Of a DNA stretch of 64,000 bases, positions 11,430 through 23,020 are shown piece by piece. Source of the DNA: Endomychus coccineus (lineage: Eukaryota > Arthropoda > Insecta > Coleoptera > Endomychidae); contig OY294071.1 in assembly GCA_958510875.1 (NCBI GenBank), positions 35,246,581-35,310,580 on the forward strand, given 5' to 3'. Numbering within the stretch: position 1 is the first letter of the stretch; each line of letters begins with the position of its first letter. Below the pieces are notes generated by a model, which saw only the letters and a list, made by a program, of their open reading frames with translations, did no database searches and was not told the DNA's origin. The position numbers were made by a program, and so were the translations under genes.

Positions 11430-12920
11430 TACGAGGGTACCTTGCAGGAGCTTGTTCAACAACTCTTGATAATTACAGAAGTCTTGCTTAGAGAGAACAA
11501 ACTCTATTCAGTCGGAGAAAACTACCATTATCATCCTCTCCAGAAGGTAGCAAATCGAGCATCTGAAGAAGATGGTAATTGGGGGCAAATCTTCCGAGAC
11601 GGTGAAATATCTGGGAGTCACTCTGGACAAAAAACTACACTGGCAGAAACAACAGGACAAAATGCTATGATAATCCTTTTGGCAGGGTAAGAGGGCGATT
11701 GGCATGGAGTGGGGTTTCAAGCCTGCTCAGCTATTATTATCCCAAGACTTGGTCATGCAGTGGAAAAGAACCAAACTGGTTGAAGCCCAGAAACTTCTGG
11801 ACAGAATACAGGGACTTTTCCTCAGAGGCATTACATCCACGAGGGAGAGTACATCGACTGCAGCATTTAGGGCCTTGCTGGGCGATGAGGAATAATGCAA
11901 TGATGGCGGTCTACAGGTTTAGCTGCAATGACTCCCTAGGTGGCAGGGCAGAATCAAAGCCCTGCGGTTCGCGGAGCAGCATTTTAAAATCTTCATTCTG
12001 TCGAGAAAGGAATGGGAAAATCGCCGCACGCCAGAGCACTGCACAATTTGGCATACGAATGTGTTTAGAACAAACAAAAGAGTCGGATCAGGCTTTTGCA
12101 CTCCTAGATATATTGATGGGTACTCCGTGCGAATGGGGGATTTCAACACAGTCTTCTAAGCCGAAATGCTTGCCATCTAAAGTTGGGCGGAAAAGTTAAT
12201 CGGGTATGGTAAAATAAATGAGACCCTCTGGATCCGTTCGTACAATCAAGCGGCACTCAACGCACTGAAAACCTCGACTGTGTCCTCAAGGCCTGTCACG
12301 GATACCAAGGAGACCATTAACAGACTAACCGGTGGAAACGAGTTCAACCTGACCTGAATTCCGAGTCACTCAGGGTGGACAAACTGACCAGAGTGGAGGC
12401 CAGCTTAGACGGCCCTCAAGACCCCCTTGCTGGTATCCCCTACAACGGGGGTACACAGATCTTGCGGAACCATTTGAGAGGTTAACATGCCTCAGCATGG
12501 AGAAGCATTGACGTCTGCCGAGCTGCCAAAACGCTGCTTGGAAATGAGGTAGGTTTAAGGGCAAGCGAGATACTCTCGCGACATCAGGATGATCTCCAAG
12601 ATCTTTACAGGTCACAATTTTATGAAATTTGAACATACAGTGCGGAGAAGCGACACTCCCTTCTGTATGAGATGCGAGGGTAACAAAGTGGAATCTTCAA
12701 CCCACGTTCTTTTTGAATGTCCTGCGCTCATTCGAGCCAGGGCTAGGCCTGGGGCTGATGACATAAACGATCTAAGCGTAAAACAGGAGATGGTATACAA
12801 GGGTCTTTGGCTAAGCGCACTGAACTTTATATTAAGCCCGCTACCATCTCATCCAAAACCAATAACATCATTGAAGGGAATAACACAATGCACATTTCGA
12901 AGAAATAATTTTGTTTAAAT
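11430..12920 (+). mobile_element. R1-like LINE remnant: RT end, RNase H and zinc knuckle
   Basis: Plus-strand translation over several frames shows, in order: VKYLGVTLDKKLHWQKQQ near 11,600 (end of the RT palm/thumb), WKRTKLVEAQKLLDRIQGLF near 11,765 (post-RT connection), an RNase H remnant at about 12,050-12,400, and a C-terminal CMRCEGNKVESSTHVLFECP (12,664-12,723), a CX2C...HX4C knuckle. The upstream endonuclease and catalytic RT are absent. At least eight frame breaks or stops make it inactive. It is the longest R1-like copy of the window and the best template for reading the shorter ones. Confidence 0.85.
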
Positions 12921-13439
12921 GTACGGTTTTGTTGAATCATCCGGTAGAACACCGATGCACTGTTGCGAACCTTGTATATCACATAGTACTTTTTCCACTT
13001 TCCTACTTCACGACAGATTATAATTTGATGGAAGACAACCTCACATATCTATTAGAAATTGAACTCACCTTGCTCTAATAATTGTTATTAACATTGAATT
13101 ATTGCATTATAAATATGTTATGCGAATCTCTGTTTTCCTTTCACGTTTCCATCTTTTGTAAATTTGTAGATAATAAAATGGAAGTTTGTTAGGTCTATCT
13201 CGGGATTTGTGGAGGAAATTGACAGGCAATTCGAAGAGATTTATAGATTGGCAGCAATTTCGAGAATACAGACTGCGAATTAGCGCACTGATGTATTTTA
13301 TCAATATTGTCATTCTCCTTCCTTCTCGAGTAATATACAATAAAAATATGTTGCGGGATGAAAATAATAGCAAATAAAAGTTGAAATGCGGAATATATAT
13401 CGTGCAAAGACTTTACAATATATACTATGACTCGAAAAC
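12921..13439. other. No gene recognised
   Basis: Overlapping short frames on both strands at 13,107-13,491 show no domain. No repeat boundary is visible. Confidence 0.4.
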
Positions 13440-13880
13440 AAAAGCGAATAACCAAAAAATGCCCTATATGTCGGTCAAACCGATAGATCATTTGATGTTA
13501 GACTAAAAGAACGTTTTAATTCACTCAAACATAAGGCGTCGAATTCAAGGCTTATAACCACTAATTCTGGACTAACAAAAAGTACCATTTGCCTGGCCTC
13601 CTCAAGTTTTAACCTTTACCAGTTTTAGTTGAGAAACGAATAAAATAAATCATCAAGCTTAGCACTATCTTTTGAATAATCTCTAGAAGTTATCAGGAAA
13701 ATAAAGATTAATACTTGTAGCGAATATTCCAACACCAGGTATAAAAAGGGTAATTGTTTACCGAAGACATGGAATTACTTCCAAAACCTGGATTTCAAGA
13801 ATATTCTTCACAATGAGATTAGGGAAACTGTGGCCAACACAAAAGCATTGAATGAATATACCCAAGCACATTACTTTGAG
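13440..13880 (+). mobile_element. Penelope-like element remnant (GIY-YIG end)
   Basis: Translation from about 13,455 gives CPIYVGQTDRSFDVRLKERF, the GIY-YIG endonuclease signature (YVGQT followed by the F..R..EH-like helix) that ends Penelope-like reverse transcriptases. The frame continues with SLKHKASNSRLITTNSG and then decays. The RT part is missing. GIY-YIG in PLEs nicks the target DNA. Confidence 0.65.
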
Positions 13881-14177
13881 CTACGTTGGTACATATAAAG
13901 AATATTTTATTCCGTTAATTGTTAATACTTTTCCAGCTTTCACTCGGCTATTCATTTAATATTATTGCCGCTCTTAGCTTTCAGCGTTGGTTGAATTTAT
14001 TTTCTTCAATTGAATTGCATCTTTTGAATTACCTAATATACCTCGACTGGTGTTTCAGCTGCGAATCTCATCTTCCACTGTAAATTCTGGATAGTCCACT
14101 TACCTTTCTGCTTTGTTCCAGATCTATTGAAGATGGCAATTCACTGTCAAAAAGTATTTAATTTCCTATTTTATATA

Positions 14178-15110
14178 AAGGGTGATTCGTTTTCAAATGA
14201 ACGAACTTCTAGGAATGATTAGAACATCTGAAAATAGTAGGAATCTTTGATATAAACTTTTTCTCTAAAACACTTCGTTTCCGAGATAAAATTTTGGAAA
14301 GTTATTACGTTTTCTTCTTTATCTTTTAAACAAATGAAAATTTTTAGATCAACTTGGTGGACTTTAGTGTTACTGGATGACAATATGTTTTTGAGACAAA
14401 TGCAGTAGCGTAGTGATGGGGTCTTATAAGAATTTAGTAGATCTTTCCTATTATGAACCGGTGTGGGATAAGCTTCATATTTCAAATAACCCCAAGCAAA
14501 AAAGTCCAGAGGCTTAAGTTCAAGTGATTGAGGAGACCATGAAACTGGACTACCTCTGTCAATCTTCCTTTCAACCATTCTTGTTCTTGTCTTCCAATAT
14601 GGACAGGGCCAGTTGTATTCATGCTTCTATTAGTTTCCAAAAATTCTACAAATGTAGCGGCAGTTAGTCTATCTGGTAGAACATATGGTCCAAAAATTTT
14701 GTTTTTGTAAATGTCAAGCCAGACATTCTTATTAAAATTCGTGCGATAAGGATGCTTTGTGTTAATTCAATTATTTCTAAGTAATCAGGTTATTGAAGTA
14801 ATAAGTCTTCTGATGATGGTCGTGAGACCGAAACGTACGTAAAGACAAAAATTTCAAAACAGAGTGTTATTGTGACATATTTCCAAAGAATTTTTATGTA
14901 AAATTCGTAGATATTGTACCATGAGGGTTTTCATTTGCCCATCAATGTAAGTTGTGGAAATTAATAACTCCACTTCGAGTAAAATGGGCTTCATCTGTCC
15001 ACAATATTTGGTGGAAAAGTTTTCGTTGTTGTTCAGCGAATTACTAACAAAATTGCAAAATTGTAAACGCCGTTTGTTATCTTTTGGATGCAAGGCTTGG
15101 AAAACCTGAT
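14178..15110 (-). mobile_element. Mariner-like (IS630/Tc1 superfamily) transposon remnant
   Basis: The minus strand encodes a broken DDE transposase. The upstream part (15,093-14,854) holds RRLQFCNFVSN and LNNNENFSTK, the helix before the first catalytic Asp. A middle part near 14,760-14,640 reads NVWLDIYKNKIFGPY, then decays. The downstream part (14,578 onward) holds SPVSWSPQSLELKPLDFFAW, equivalent to the SPDLTPLDFF catalytic block, with the first Asp replaced by Glu. The left end AAGGGTGATTCG is a terminal-repeat remnant. About 90 bp of foreign sequence with a hammerhead candidate interrupts it near 14,765-14,860. Confidence 0.75.
14805..14846 (+). ncRNA. Candidate hammerhead ribozyme
   Basis: Stem I is GTCTT (14,805-14,809) paired with AAGAC (14,842-14,846). 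The core CTGATGA occupies 14,810-14,816. After one extra U, stem II is GGTC (14,818-14,821), loop GTGA, GACC (14,826-14,829). The second core GAAA is 14,830-14,833. Stem III is a 2-bp AC/GT helix with a 4-nt loop, and predicted cleavage follows GUA at 14,841. All conserved core bases are present. Very short stem III helices are known in hammerheads of Penelope-like elements, where the RNA may act as a dimer. Confidence 0.6.
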
Positions 15111-15780
15111 ATTAAATTACCGAGATAAGCGGATTTACATCTGCACTGACAGCCGAGTGGCCCTGGGCGCACTTCGCATGCACAGATTGACTTCTAGGCT
15201 TGTCTTGGAGTGCTGAGAAACTCTGGCTGAATTAGCCAGAATGCTCACTCTGGCGTGAATGGGAACGAAGTGGCCGATGAACTGGCTAAACGGGGTTCCT
15301 TGAGTGCAACGATCGGAATTTCATCGACCACCGGGCTCCACGCCCTCAAGGAGCTACTGGATAGACAGTGGCTCTCGGTCTGGCGTGGTGGCCCCGGCAT
15401 GAGCAAAGCTCCACATCAGGGAGTTCTCGCCTAAATTCTCTAAAGCCCTACTCTCTATGAGCAGGAGAGGCCTAAAACTGGTGACAGGACACTGTCATCT
15501 GAATAAACATCTACACACAATGGGCATTGTTGAAGACCCAGCTTGTAGTAGGCGGATGAAACTGCCTCTCACATCCTAGTAGTGTGTCCAGCACTGGCTT
15601 CCCTTAGGCTACAACACCTCGGAAGGACACATTTGCCGCTTGAAGGCATAAGAGATATCAGTCCATACAAAATCTTAGCCTTCGGTACTGCTGGACTGAT
15701 TCTTGTATTAAGGGGCGCACAATGGACCCAATCAAGCGGTCTAAGTGCCCCTGTTTTGATTGATTGATAGAAAGCTTGGA
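15110..15780 (+). mobile_element. R1-like LINE remnant: RNase H and zinc knuckle
   Basis: The plus strand reads an RNase H piece ICTDSRVALGALR (near 15,140-15,180), then GNEVADELAKRGS (15,262-15,300), the final helix of the domain, then a C-terminal knuckle region around 15,480-15,620 (LVTGHCHLNKHLHTMGI-like, partly frameshifted) and RYCWTDSC near 15,680. The same subfamily is found inverted at 17,050-17,760. No RT is present. Confidence 0.8.
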
Positions 15781-15889
15781 CTGGTTGTAGACGGTGAACT
15801 ATCTGACAAAGAACAATACGTCTTGTTCTATTCCTCATTAAAACGTATTTTCTGTTTTATTTTCTCCTATGATGTGCAGGACCATTTTC

Positions 15890-16105
15890 CTAAAAAATGA
15901 AATGAATTCTCCTAAGTACAGCCTGAAAACGTATACGGTACTCTGCTGCCTCAGCATCGGAATTTCCGTTACAAACCCATAAACAAAATGTATATTTGCG
16001 TATTATTGATTGGTAAATCAAAATTATATTATACATTTTACTAGCTTGAGTATCTTCAACAAATAATATCAATAACACAAACATAAATAGTGATTTATAT
16101 GACAA
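15890..16105 (-). CDS. Candidate small secreted peptide (hypothetical)
   Basis: A 71-codon minus-strand frame starts MSYKSLFMFVLLILFVEDTQ, which has the charge, hydrophobic core and small residue pattern (TQAS) of a cleavable signal peptide. The mature part is short, has two cysteines and ends with AVLRRIHFIF. A splice pair (GTAAAATG after the signal region and TTTTCAG near the end) would alternatively remove most of the centre. I do not recognise a family. It lies between two R1-like remnants, and a chance hydrophobic frame in AT-rich DNA is a real possibility. Confidence 0.25.
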   Translation of the reverse strand: MSYKSLFMFVLLILFVEDTQASKMYNIILIYQSIIRKYTFCLWVCNGNSDAEAAEYRIRFQAVLRRIHFIF

Positions 16106-16329
16106 TACTGTTGTAATTAATGCAATGCCTACTAAATCATATCATATTTAACATTCCATAACATGATTAGAAAAATTAATATAGCTGGAATAGGAAGCCT
16201 CTCAGCGCAATTTATTAAATACTTTTTTATAGAAAATAAATCAAAGTTTTCCAATTTGGATAAAATAATGATAACTGACCATTGGCGTAGAAGTTTAAGG
16301 AGTGTAAATACGTAAAAAACGCCATAATT

Positions 16330-16553
16330 ACGCTATTGTATTTGTCTCAAAAATATTTTGTCACCAAAAAAATTAGTTATGCAATAAAACTAAAGTGTAC
16401 CAAGTTTGAACTGAAAATCTTTATTTGTTTAGAAGATAATGAAGAAAGTGTAATAATTTTTCCTTCCATCTTGGAGGCGAAGTATTTTAGAGAAATTTTT
16501 TTTATCAAATACTCTTATTGTCTTCAGATGTTCTATTTAAACTGGATCACCCT
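16330..16553 (+). mobile_element. Terminal fragment of the mariner-like element of 14,178
   Basis: The plus strand reads LKIFICLEDNEESVIIFPSI, matching the minus-strand text at 14,219-14,350 (LKIFICLKDKEENVITFQNF). It finishes with GGATCACCCTGTA, the expected terminal repeat end. Only the 3' end of the element remains, in opposite orientation to the first copy. Confidence 0.7.
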
Positions 16554-17049
16554 GTATATTTCATATTGTTCTATTAAATATATATATTTGTTTGCTTTAT
16601 CAATATTTTCATATCAATCAAAACTGTTTATTTAATGGAGTACATATTCATAAATTATTTGCTCCTTATAATGTTACATTTACCTGAACTTTGAGCATAT
16701 AATATATTCAATGTTACGTATTTGTTGATGCTGAATAGTCATAATTTGTTGACATAGTAACTGTTTTATTCAATCCTGCGTTGTTAATTTTATCAATGCA
16801 TGACTTAAGCACCGTTATTAATTATGCATACTCGACTGTTTGTCTATACCTGTAGTCGCATTAACTTACCTTTTTCTCAATACAATGTTAATTTGATTCC
16901 ATTAACTGGGAGTATTAATGACTGGTTTTTAGATTGTTGTTGACATTTTTATGAACGTACATGATGAGGAGAGTTAAGTGTAATCATAACTTTAGTTAGT
17001 AAGACGACTTGTACAGCTGATATCTGTTTTTTGGAAAATTTGGGCTGAC

Positions 17050-17760
17050 ATTGGAATGGACTCAAGTCTGTGGACCATCATCTTCATTTGAGGGGAGGAG
17101 ACTTAGCCCCCAAATGCACTTAGGCCACTTACTTAGAAAGTTATTCTATTCTAGCAGGTTTGTGGCTCGCCAGACACCCATAATATTGCCGACGCTGGCT
17201 TCCATGAGTTCTTCTGGGAGCAGTTTTGATTCTCCGAAATGACGATGCCTGAGGGATGTCAATGCATCTCCAGCCTCTCTGCATTTCCTACATATAGGAT
17301 CATCTGCGATGCCCATAGTATGAAGGTGTTTGTTAACACGACAGTGACCGGTTAGGATTCCTGTCATCTCTCTGATGTCCCTTCTGTTCAGACAAAGGAG
17401 TTTGAGTGCCTAGGCCTAGGCTCTTTGATGAAAAGCTTGGCCTGCCTCGTGCGTGGTGATTCTCGCCACAGTTCAGACCACTATGTGTTCAGTTGGCCTA
17501 GAAGGGCGAGACTCCCCACGCAATTTGATAAAACAACCATTGGGTCCATTCCGACAGGGGCGCCGGACGATCCTCGCCTGGTCAGGGAGTAGGCCATTTC
17601 ATTTCCTACAACTCCACTGTGTCCAGGGACCCAGATGAGTTGAACTTTATTTTTCCTGGCTAGTTCAGCTAGTATATCTCTGAATTTTCTGACAAGCCTT
17701 GATGTGACTCCGGGTGCCTAGAGAGCTCCCAGAGCCGACCGGGCGCCTACGCTCAGAAAT
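17050..17760 (-). mobile_element. R1-like LINE remnant (inverse of 15,110)
   Basis: On the minus strand, VQLIWVPGHSGVVGNEMAYS (near 17,660-17,600) is the RNase H C-terminal block, including the conserved His of the PGH motif. It is followed by LTGHCRVNKHLHTMGIADDP and CRKC (about 17,350-17,290), the CX2C knuckle. The second half of the knuckle is deleted. Frames change between the blocks. Confidence 0.82.
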
Positions 17761-18619
17761 TAATGAGTTTCTAATCAAAATATTTGTTGAATTTTGTTTG
17801 AAAGAAAATCCCAATTGCAGCGAAATATTTTGTCACTGCTTGTAATCTCAAGCCAAGGATATACGGATGAATTAAATATAATATAACGTTTCTATTAAAT
17901 CTCGTTAACGAACTTTTAATTTCTGACATAAATCATTAATTGAGCTATTAATGGAGTGGGTGGATCGATTGACAACTTGGATTAGCCGAAGGAGTTTCCC
18001 TCGTCTCACAAACAACAAATTCTTTATTTGGTTTTGACGAACACAATATGTTTTAAAACTAGTATAACCAAATTGCTCGAAGAGGCGTAGGATATTTGGA
18101 GCCCAACTTAAGACAATATTTAATGAAATAATAACGTTGTGGGTTGTTTCCTTTAAATATTTAATATAGATTATAAACTATTTCTTTTGTGATTGGTCAA
18201 ATATGTACAAAAACTCTGACTAAGACAACGTGCTATTAATTTGTGTAGCGGTTTTATTGTTCGAATTAACTAAAACAAATTTCTTTAACCTTTTAGAGCA
18301 CATCAGAATATGCTTCTCGAACTAATTAATGTTTAATAAATATGATATGCATACCCAGGCAAGGTCAAAACATCGTCAATTCGCAGCAACTTTATTTACA
18401 CAGTTCGTGATTTTTGTTGAATTGTTCTTAACTCATGAATTATTATTCAGGAAGGTACTTGTTTGAGGAATATTCACAGTTTCAATGTTAGGGCAGATTA
18501 GTAGGATTCAAGAGAATTAGGTTTGGGTTTATGTTTCTTGTGAGTGGGATGAAAATCGCGACCATGTGGTCTATTGTGACTCACTTCTAATTATATTTCA
18601 CCCAGTAAGTTCAGTCTTT

Positions 18620-19170
18620 TCATAAAGCCGATGATTTCGCTGCTTGAGGTTCGGTTCATATCTTCTGGTAGGAGCTATATCTTACCGAACATCTCAGATC
18701 TGATTCTTTATCCAGCTGGGCATTCAGAGAGAACGTGATCCACTAAGTCGAGCCTTCGTAGATGGTGGTCTAAACGGCAGTGTCCTGTGTATAGGAACGA
18801 TTGGAGTACTGCTTTGCTCTAGAAGTATTTTATCTCTTGTTTTGGAAGGGTTCATAATAAACCTGATAAGGTCTGCCATTATTAGAGTATCCTAATTTCA
18901 GTCCAGGGTAATAAAACTATTTTAGCTGCTCTTGCAGATTTGCAATAACTTTTGAAACTTCTCCCTGTTCAGAGAGTTTTCTGCCTCATATCTTTTATTG
19001 TCCAACCAGTTTAGAGCCCTGGATAACCTGAGACAAACCTACCGAGGTAGGCGGATTTAGGTATATGTGCACCGATAACCGAGAGGTTCTGGGCGCACTT
19101 CGCACCCCTGAATAACTTCTAGCCTTGTTTGGAACTTCAGGGAGACCTTGGCTAAAGTGACAAGGCACGT
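18620..19170. mobile_element. Two short R1-like fragments in opposite orientation
   Basis: At about 18,815-18,700 the minus strand reads TGHCRLDHHLRRLDLVDHVL followed by SECPAG, a zinc-knuckle piece. At about 19,040-19,130 the plus strand reads an RNase H piece closely matching 15,120-15,180 (GTAGGCGGATTTA...CTGGGCGCACTTCGCA). They may come from one element rearranged by inversion, or from two insertions. Confidence 0.65.
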
Positions 19171-20148
19171 TACAACGCTGTGTACCTGTTTTTTGTTATA
19201 TCCTGTATATTTAAACTCAAGCTTTGGGGTAGCAGACCAGGAACTTAATTTAACCTCATGATTTTGGTTTCCTTTTCACAGTAAATATAATAATCAAATA
19301 ATTAGAAAATCTCTGAGTGTCGCAAATGTTGTTGGCTACATTTTAATTATTTATTTTTAACAGAAATGATCGGAACACAGTGACCATAATTCCCTTCACT
19401 AATAGATATTTTAATTATTTATTTTCTCTTTTTAGTGAGGATGACAAATCCAAACAATTAAATTACGCTGAGATTGTTGAATTTTGTTAGGAATGTATGC
19501 TCGCAATAATGAAACGTGATAAATAATTTTTATATTTAGTAAACGGCAATTTCCTTCTCGCAAATGATTTCTCCTTTTGATAAAACATAAAAGGAAACAG
19601 TAAATATTGTACATTTTCTATGAAAGAAAGCCTAGGAAATTGCCTGGTTATTCTCACAAAGGAGTATGAAAGACGCGAATTTTATTACAGATTTGTTGGA
19701 AATTAAAGTTTATCCAACCAGAAACATCTCTATTTCTATTTAAATGCAAAATTACACACGAGGTTTGTTATTACTTTAATCAGGGTTCCCAATGAAATGA
19801 AGCGTTTTTAGATTCATTGTTGTATTGCTTATTTGGCGAAAAGAAATTTCCTTTACACTTTTTCCAGACTTAAGAAAAGTAGGATAATGTTGTTTAGATT
19901 TAAATATGTTACGGATAATGTGCAAACTTGGCTAGTTTAAAAACTTGGCTAGTTTATAAGCCACGTGATAGTAACCGCAATTTCAACTAAATTAGTTGCT
20001 AGTTTATAAACTATCTAAGGCATCTGATATGAAAACCATAATTTCTAATAACACAAAATAACCAATGATTTAGCTAATTATGAATTAACCAACCAATTTC
20101 CCGGATAATTGATTGATAAAGTTAGGTTATGATTTCTTTTTTCTATTC
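19171..20148. other. No gene recognised
   Basis: AT-rich. The only structure noticed is a local reiteration of AACTTGGCTAGTTTA near 19,925-19,955 with a further diverged GCTAGTTTATAA unit near 20,000. Confidence 0.45.
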
Positions 20149-20156
20149 GCTGACCC

Positions 20157-20652
20157 CAGTGCTGGATTATAGCATAAGCTTGACTAAGCTATAGCTTAGG
20201 GCCCCGACATTCTGGGGGCCCCGCGGAAATTGTAAAAATTAAAAATTAAAAAACTAATAATGACAATTTTTCTGGGTAAAAATAACGAAGTAAAGAAATT
20301 ACTGGAATATAAAAGTTTGCGTATGCCTAACGACTGGTAATATCTAAAAGTAGTCAAGAATTAGTTTTTGTATTAATGGCGAATAATTCAGCGGATAAGT
20401 TTCCAAAAGTGTAATTGTAAAAGTGATTAATGTAGTTACGCATTGTATATTATGTCAAATTAAGAAGACCTACTAATAGTGTAAATATTCATTTATGTAC
20501 TTATTTTCCTGGCAATAACCTTCTCCACGATTTAGAGCATTATATTACTCTACAAATTATTTTATTCTATGAATAAAGAGTGATTTAAAAAAAAGGGGGG
20601 GGGGCCAAAATCTGTTGTGCTTAGGGCCCCTCATAGTGTTAATCCGGCCCTG
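20157..20652. mobile_element. hAT-type non-autonomous element with 8-bp target duplication
   Basis: Begins CAGTGCTGGATTATA and ends TTAATCCGGCCCTG, imperfect terminal inverted repeats of the hAT CAG(G/T)GCNGGATTA kind. It is flanked by a perfect 8-bp duplication GCTGACCC at 20,149-20,156 and 20,653-20,660, the length made by hAT transposases. Subterminal GGGGCCCC-rich segments lie on both sides (20,202-20,223 and about 20,596-20,631). The 496-bp body has no transposase, so it would depend on an autonomous relative. Confidence 0.85.
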
Positions 20653-20790
20653 GCTGACCCTATCGGGTTTGTGTATTAACATACACAAATACTATGGAAC
20701 AGTTAAAATGGACCACAGGGAAGGAAAATGTTCAACTTATCTTCATTAGATATTCATAGTAAAAACTTTTTAGTTTTTATTTTTACTGTA

Positions 20791-23020
20791 CAGGGTGTCC
20801 CATTTTGGGTACTTTTGCGGGGTGTCTCCTTTATTTTTAAAGATAGAGAGTTGCGGTTTTCGCGACACTGCTACTTTTTCGTAAAACGTAAAACTCAAGA
20901 TGCCGTCAACAGAATTTTCATAGACCTTTTATTTTTTAAGATACAGGGCATTTCTGAAAATGTTGCATTTTGTGACCCCCCTCGTATCTCCGTTATCCTT
21001 CAACTTATCGAAAAGGTAAAATAACAATCTAATAGATTTTTTTCCGTAGAATGCAGTGGTGTAGATAACTTTTGTTACATATTTACTGTTTTTGAGTTAT
21101 AAAATAAACTTATGTTTTTTTAAATGGAACACTCTGTATATTTATAGACTATAAATTTGTCTTTTTTTTACCTTTTCAAAAATATATGATAGTATAAACT
21201 TTTTTTCAGAAACACGCAAATAATTGACAATTTTCAGAAATTAAATACATATTTTAATAGTAGGCTATGGATAACAATAATAAACAACAACTTACATATT
21301 ACTAACAAATAATTGGATACCTTGTATATAAGTATGTATTAAAAAAAATTCCCATAGATCTTTTTTCTAACAGTAAGTTTGTAACAACAGTTTTGTGGCG
21401 TGAAGTGACAATATAACAAAAACACAAAAAATAGCATTATTAAAAAAAATTAAATGTGACCACCATTTTCTCTAATGCAAAATTGGCACATCTTTAAGAT
21501 TCTTTGAATAGCGTTCAAAAGAACCATCGTTCTCATTCGCAGATTTCGAAAAGCTAAATGAATTGCCTCTCGAAGTTCTGCAATGCCGTCATATCAAGTT
21601 TTATATACTTCATTTTGTATATAGCCCCATAAAAAAAATCTAAAATTGAGAGATCTGGTGATCGTGGAGGCCATCTAACAGGCCCGTTGGTACCTTTCCA
21701 TCTTTGAGGAAAGTTATTATTAAGAAAGGCCCTTAAGAGCCTAGAGTTATGACTTGGGGCACCATCTTGCTGTAGGTAAACAGCATTATAATGGGCTAAT
21801 GGAATGTTTTCGAGCAGTTCTGGAATAACTTCCTCAAGAATTTCTAGGTAGCTACGTGCTGTAAGACCTCCTTCAAAAATCCTATAAACTATATGTCTAC
21901 CCAAAATAAAACATGAAACCCCAACTCCAAAGCGTTGCCAAATAAATCGTTAGCATCGATTTGTTGCAAATACCACTGGCAGAACAGTGCCCGGCGCTCA
22001 GCATCCCCAGGATGCAAATGTTGTATATTAAATTTGTGTAGATGATACTTATATTTCTTCAAGATCCTGTGAGCGTTAGTTTTTGGCACACCAATTTCCT
22101 TCTCAATTTTTCTACATGAGGACGAAGGTGTTGCTTCTGTATATCCTAAAGTATCTATCTCTTTTCTTTCCCTGTTCTCTTTGTTGCATGTTTTAGGCGC
22201 GGGTGAACAAATGATCCGTGCTCAACTAAATTTGCTTTTAAACGGCCAAATATCCCAAAAAACGGTTGCCTTCTTTCTGGATATCTAACAAGCAAAAATT
22301 AAAATGATAATAGTAATTTTCATAGCTTACTCACCTTTGAAAATATAATTCCGAAGCTTCTTCAGAATTTTCATTACTCTGTATAAAACATACCATCATA
22401 TCATATTTCTCATAATTTTCGTAAACTGCCATTATTCGAAAAAATTGATAAATATCTATTGAATAATGATACCAAAAGAACGAAAATAAACAGCTTAAAT
22501 GCGATAGAGATTTGAAGTTTATTTCTGTTTCTTGTCATAAACAATATCAATGGCCTACTATTAAAATGTATTTAATTTCTGAAAATTGTCAATTATTTGC
22601 GTGTTTCTGAAAAAAAGTTTATACTATCATATATTTTTGAAAAGGTAAGAAAAAGACAAATTTTATAGTCTATAAATATACAGGGTGTTCCATTTAAAAA
22701 AACATAAGTTTGCTTTATAACTCAAAAACAGTGAATATGTAACAAAAGTTATCTACATCAATGCATTCTACGGAAAAAAAAACTACTAGAATGTTATTTT
22801 ACCTTTTCGATAAGTTGAAGGATAACGGAGATACGAGGAAGGTCACAAAATGCAACATTTTCAGAAATGCCCTGTATCTTAAAAACTAAAAGGGCTATGA
22901 AAATTCTGTTGACGGCATCTTGAGTTTTACGAAAAAGTAGCAGTGTCGCGAAAACCGCAACTCTCTATCTTTAAAAATAAGGGAGATAACCCGCAAAAGT
23001 ACCTAAAATGGGACACCCTG
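20791..23020 (-). mobile_element. Mariner-like transposon with very long inverted repeats
   Basis: The element starts CAGGGTGTCCCATTTTGGGT and ends with its near-complement AAAATGGGACACCCTG, with TA on both sides (20,789-20,790 and 23,021-23,022), the target of IS630/Tc1/mariner transposases. The inverted repeats extend inward about 480 bp on the left and 470 bp on the right (to GGCCTACTATTAAAA near 22,551) and stay close to identical, so this insertion is fairly young. The centre encodes a transposase on the minus strand. A second, nested inverted pair (AAATGGAACACTCTGTA at about 21,122 and CAGGGTGTTCCATTT at 22,681) lies inside the arms. Confidence 0.9.
21554..22200 (-). pseudogene. DDE transposase of the 20,791-23,020 element (frameshifted)
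   Basis: Cuts and rejoins the element ends at TA sites. The reading runs from an N-terminal part (22,089-21,889) with LHPGDAERRALFCQWYLQQI into a different frame (21,904-21,554) with IVYRIFEGGLTARSYLEILE, LQQDGAPSHNSR (second catalytic Asp block) and RWPPRSPDLSILDFF (third acidic block). The two pieces overlap by 16 bp in different frames, so at least one frameshift breaks the protein. The DNA-binding N-terminus further upstream (to about 22,200) is less clear. Length and motifs fit an insect mariner-like subgroup with QDGAP/SPDLxxLDFF signatures. Confidence 0.8.

Noticed and set aside
20728..21024. 98-codon plus-strand frame
   Set aside because: It runs from the flank into the left inverted repeat of the mariner-like element, whose coding strand is the other one.
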